A stretch of DNA of 34,074 bases from Bacteroidales bacterium (lineage in GTDB: Bacteria > Bacteroidota > Bacteroidia > Bacteroidales > P3), in NCBI GenBank assembly GCA_017545365.1, contig JAFWOP010000148.1, forward strand, positions 1 through 34,074, given 5' to 3'. The notes below the pieces were generated by a model, which was not told the DNA's origin, searched no databases, and worked only from the letters and a program-made list of their open reading frames with translations. The translations under genes and the position numbers were made by a program. Positions 31,588 to 34,074 of this stretch are shown piece by piece; position 1 is the first letter of the stretch; every line of letters begins with the position of its first letter.

Positions 31588-32529
31588 TTAGGCGTTGATA
31601 CGTTCCGAAATGGAATAGACTCGTTTTTCGCGTTGTGCCGAGGTGATCATCTCGGCCAGGAAGCCCGTTGAAAAGAGCTGCACGCCGATGATGATGGCCA
31701 ACAGCGCAAAATAGAACAAAGGCCTACGTGTCATCCCATAAACATGGAAGAACAAGCGTGAGCAGGCCAAATACAAGGCGATGATAAAACCTATCAGGAA
31801 AGTGACCGAGCCCAGCATGCCGAAGAAATGCATCGGCCGGTTACTGAATTTCGAGATGAAGTTGATGGTCAGCAGGTCGAGATAGCCGCGCACAAAACGG
31901 CTCATGCCAAATTTGCTGCTGCCGTATTTTCTCTTCTGATGGTGTACCACCTTCTCCCCTATGTGGCCGAATCCGTTCATCTTGGCAATGACGGGGATGT
32001 AACGGTGCATCTCGCCATAGACCTGTATGCTTTTCACCACTTCATTACGGTAGGCCTTCAAGCCACAGTTGAAGTCATGCAACTTGATGCCCGACATCCT
32101 GCGCGTGGTCCAGTTGAAGAACTTGGAGGGAATGTTTTTGGCTATTTTGGAGTCATAACGGACTTTTTTCCAACCAGAGACGAGATCGTAACCGTCTTCC
32201 TTGATCATCTTGTAGAGCTCGGGGATTTCGTCGGGGCTGTCTTGCAAGTCGGCATCCATGGTGATGACCACATCGCCTTGCACTATTTTGAAACCTTCAT
32301 TCAAGGCTGGCGACTTGCCATAGTTCCTTCTGAAACGCAAGGCCTTCACATTGGGGTTACCTTGAGAAAGCTGTTGGATGACGGCCCATGAATTGTCGGT
32401 GGAACCATCGTCGACAAAAACGATTTCGTAGGAGAAACCGTGTTCGTCCATCACGCGGCGAATCCATGCCTCCAACTCGGGCAACGATTCAGCTTCATTC
32501 AGCAGCGGTACGACAACAGAGATATCCAT
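31588..32529 (-). CDS. Family 2 glycosyltransferase, dolichol-phosphate-mannose synthase-like
   Basis: A 313-residue protein. The GT-A domain has VVPLLNEAESL at the N-terminus, FVDDGSTDNS (Asp40, Asp41), RNYGKSPALNEGF and the metal-binding MDADLQDSP (Asp92, Asp94). Two membrane helices follow at about 230-295, and a short basic tail ends the protein. This is the GtrB/DPM1-like arrangement, in which a sugar is moved from a nucleotide to undecaprenyl phosphate on the inner face of the membrane. The sugar is unknown. It starts two bases after serS ends, so it is probably transcribed with it from 33841. Confidence 0.93.
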   Translation of the reverse strand: MDISVVVPLLNEAESLPELEAWIRRVMDEHGFSYEIVFVDDGSTDNSWAVIQQLSQGNPNVKALRFRRNYGKSPALNEGFKIVQGDVVITMDADLQDSPDEIPELYKMIKEDGYDLVSGWKKVRYDSKIAKNIPSKFFNWTTRRMSGIKLHDFNCGLKAYRNEVVKSIQVYGEMHRYIPVIAKMNGFGHIGEKVVHHQKRKYGSSKFGMSRFVRGYLDLLTINFISKFSNRPMHFFGMLGSVTFLIGFIIALYLACSRLFFHVYGMTRRPLFYFALLAIIIGVQLFSTGFLAEMITSAQREKRVYSISERINA

Positions 32530-32531
32530 AA

Positions 32532-33809
32532 TTATCTGATTTCAGTTTTTCCGCCCATATAGGGTTGTAATGCCTTCGGGATGGCCACAGAGCCGTCAGC
32601 GCGGAGGTTGTTTTCCAAGAAGGCGATCAACATACGCGGCGGGGCGACCACCGTATTGTTCAAGGTATGGGCAAAATAGTTGCCGTTCTTGCCTTTGATT
32701 CTGATCTTCAGTCTGCGTGCCTGGGCATCGCCGAGATAGGAGCAGCTGCCCACCTCGAAATACTTCTTCTGGCGCGGCGACCATGCTTCCACATCGAGTG
32801 ATTTCACTTTGAGGTCAGCCAAGTCACCGGAGCAGCATTCCAGAGTGCGGACTGGGATGTCCATCGAGCGGAACAGGTCGACTGTGTTCTTCCACATCTG
32901 TTCGTACCAATAGTCGGCATCTTCTTGTTTGCAGAGCACAACCATCTCTTGTTTCTCAAACTGGTGGATACGATAAACGCCACGTTCTTCAATGCCGTGA
33001 GCACCTTTTTCTTTACGGAAACAAGGCGAGTAACTCGTCAGCGTCAGAGGCAGCGACTCTTCTGGAACGATTTGGTCGATGAACTTGCCGATCATCGAGT
33101 GTTCGCTAGTGCCGATAAGATAAAGGTCTTCGCCCTCAATCTTATACATCATGGCATCCATCTCGGCGAAACTCATCACGCCCGAGACAATCTCGCTGCG
33201 CACCATAAAAGGCGGGATGCAATAGGTGAAGCCGCGTTCGATCATGAAGTCGCGGGCATAGGTGATGACGGCGGAATGTAGGCGTGCGATGTCGCCCATG
33301 AGGTAATAGAAGCCGTTGCCTGCCACACGGTGGGCCGAATCCAGGTCCAAGCCGTTGAACTTGGCCATGATATCAGCATGATAAGGCACTTCGAAATCGG
33401 GCACCACGGGCTCGCCGAAGCGTTCCTTCTCCACATTGAAGGTATCGTCCTTCCCTATTGGCACCTCAGGGGCAATGATGTTCGGGATGGCGTACATCAC
33501 CTTGGTCAGCTGTTCCATGAGGGAAGACTGTTGCTTGCCGAGTTGTTCCAGCTCTTGGGCGTTGGCCTCGACGAGTTTCTTCATCTCGTTGGCTTTCTCG
33601 ACTTCCTTGTTTTTGAAGAGGATGCCGATCTCCTTAGAGATGGAGTTGCGTTGTGAGCGCAGGTCGTCGGCACGCTGCTGGCAGTCGCAATACTGCGTAT
33701 ATAAACTAATTGCCTCGTCGACGAGGGGCAGTTTGTTATCTTGGAATTTCTTCTTGATGTTTTCGCGAACCACATCGGGGTTCTTGACTAAAAACTTGAC
33801 GTCTATCAT
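32532..33809 (-). CDS. serS: Serine--tRNA ligase
   Basis: A 425-residue class II synthetase. An N-terminal coiled-coil arm that holds tRNA-Ser spans roughly residues 25-105. Motif 2 is FRKEKGAHGIEERGVYRIHQ with Arg265; motif 3 is PPRMLIAFLENN with Arg392. TSEHSMIGKF and VGSCSYLGDAQARR are further active-site segments. The motif 2 loop (KGAHGIEERGVYRIHQFEKQ) differs from the EAGSAGRDTRG form that I recall for most Bacteroidetes and resembles the form in some Clostridia and archaea, so this gene may have been transferred. It is preceded by a TATCTTTG promoter and followed by the glycosyltransferase two bases later. Confidence 0.96.
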   Translation of the reverse strand: MIDVKFLVKNPDVVRENIKKKFQDNKLPLVDEAISLYTQYCDCQQRADDLRSQRNSISKEIGILFKNKEVEKANEMKKLVEANAQELEQLGKQQSSLMEQLTKVMYAIPNIIAPEVPIGKDDTFNVEKERFGEPVVPDFEVPYHADIMAKFNGLDLDSAHRVAGNGFYYLMGDIARLHSAVITYARDFMIERGFTYCIPPFMVRSEIVSGVMSFAEMDAMMYKIEGEDLYLIGTSEHSMIGKFIDQIVPEESLPLTLTSYSPCFRKEKGAHGIEERGVYRIHQFEKQEMVVLCKQEDADYWYEQMWKNTVDLFRSMDIPVRTLECCSGDLADLKVKSLDVEAWSPRQKKYFEVGSCSYLGDAQARRLKIRIKGKNGNYFAHTLNNTVVAPPRMLIAFLENNLRADGSVAIPKALQPYMGGKTEIR

Positions 33810-33840
33810 AGGATAAAATTTTGCTATCTAAAAGGATGGG

Positions 33841-33848
33841 CAAAGATA
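33841..33848 (-). promoter_or_regulatory. Bacteroidetes -7 promoter element for serS
   Basis: TATCTTTG on the minus strand, 31 bases before the serS ATG and about 40 bases after the rRNA terminator hairpin. Confidence 0.72.
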
Positions 33849-33888
33849 GAAAAAAATCCAGAAATGATAGTATAAAAACATGGTAGAT

Positions 33889-33926
33889 ATAAAAACAAAA
33901 AGCCTTCGCGTTGAACGCGAAGGCTT
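33889..33926 (-). terminator. Intrinsic terminator of the rRNA operon
   Basis: AAGCCTTCGCG (33900-33910) and CGCGAAGGCTT (33916-33926) form an 11-bp perfect stem with a 5-base loop. On the minus strand it is followed by TTTTGTTTTTA. It is about 12 bases after the 5S gene. Confidence 0.9.
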
Positions 33927-33937
33927 CCGTTGTGGGA

Positions 33938-34046
<109 letters not shown>

Positions 34047-34074
34047 TGTCTCTCCGGCCTCGACCGGATCGGGA

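Overview
The window comes from a member of the Bacteroidota, most likely the order Bacteroidales. The support is: promoters of the Bacteroidetes type (TAnnTTTG at -7, seen upstream of at least ten genes), weak or absent Shine-Dalgarno sequences, type IX secretion C-terminal sorting domains on two proteases, and several families known mainly from this phylum (DUF6029, DUF4831, DUF6913-like, Omp28-related lipoproteins). Genus cannot be set from this sequence.

Layout. (1) 1-2041, minus strand: 2-oxoacid:ferredoxin oxidoreductase korA and the first codons of korB. (2) 2472-17112, plus strand: thirteen tightly packed genes behind one clear promoter and ending at one strong terminator. They are a secreted MORN-repeat protein, a type IX secreted subtilase, a membrane protein, rnhB, a DUF6913-like protein, dapA, a hotdog thioesterase, a polyprenyl synthase, a TlpA-like thioredoxin, a DUF6029 outer-membrane protein, an Omp28-like lipoprotein, a MATE exporter and a type IX secreted M6 metalloprotease. 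(3) 17113-20725, a disturbed stretch: a 64-base near-palindrome, four tandem octamers, gcvT, a lipoprotein gene broken by an in-frame stop, an 87-base degenerate copy of the gcvT 3' end, a REPIN-like cluster of inverted repeats, a decayed ORF, and a minus-strand lipoprotein gene flanked by two copies of another repeat. (4) 20726-23550: a DUF5674 gene with an overlapping partner, an NhaC antiporter, and a HigB/HigA-type toxin-antitoxin pair. The DUF5674 pair and the TA pair carry nearly the same 32-base promoter sequence. (5) 23624-34074: a DUF1015 protein with an unusual eight-cysteine insert, a FISUMP-domain lipoprotein, xerD, kdsA, DUF4831, a sodium:solute symporter, DUF486, a small acidic protein, a family 2 glycosyltransferase, serS, and a 5S rRNA that marks the end of an rRNA operon entering from the right.

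Most genes are housekeeping or envelope functions: lysine/cell-wall precursor (dapA), isoprenoid chains, Kdo for LPS (kdsA), chromosome dimer resolution (xerD), serine tRNA charging and C1 metabolism. No defence island, prophage or CRISPR array is visible. The least ordinary material is in 17.1-23.6 kb (duplication, decay, repeats, a shared promoter cassette, and a small uncharacterised two-gene module) and the cysteine cluster of the DUF1015 protein.
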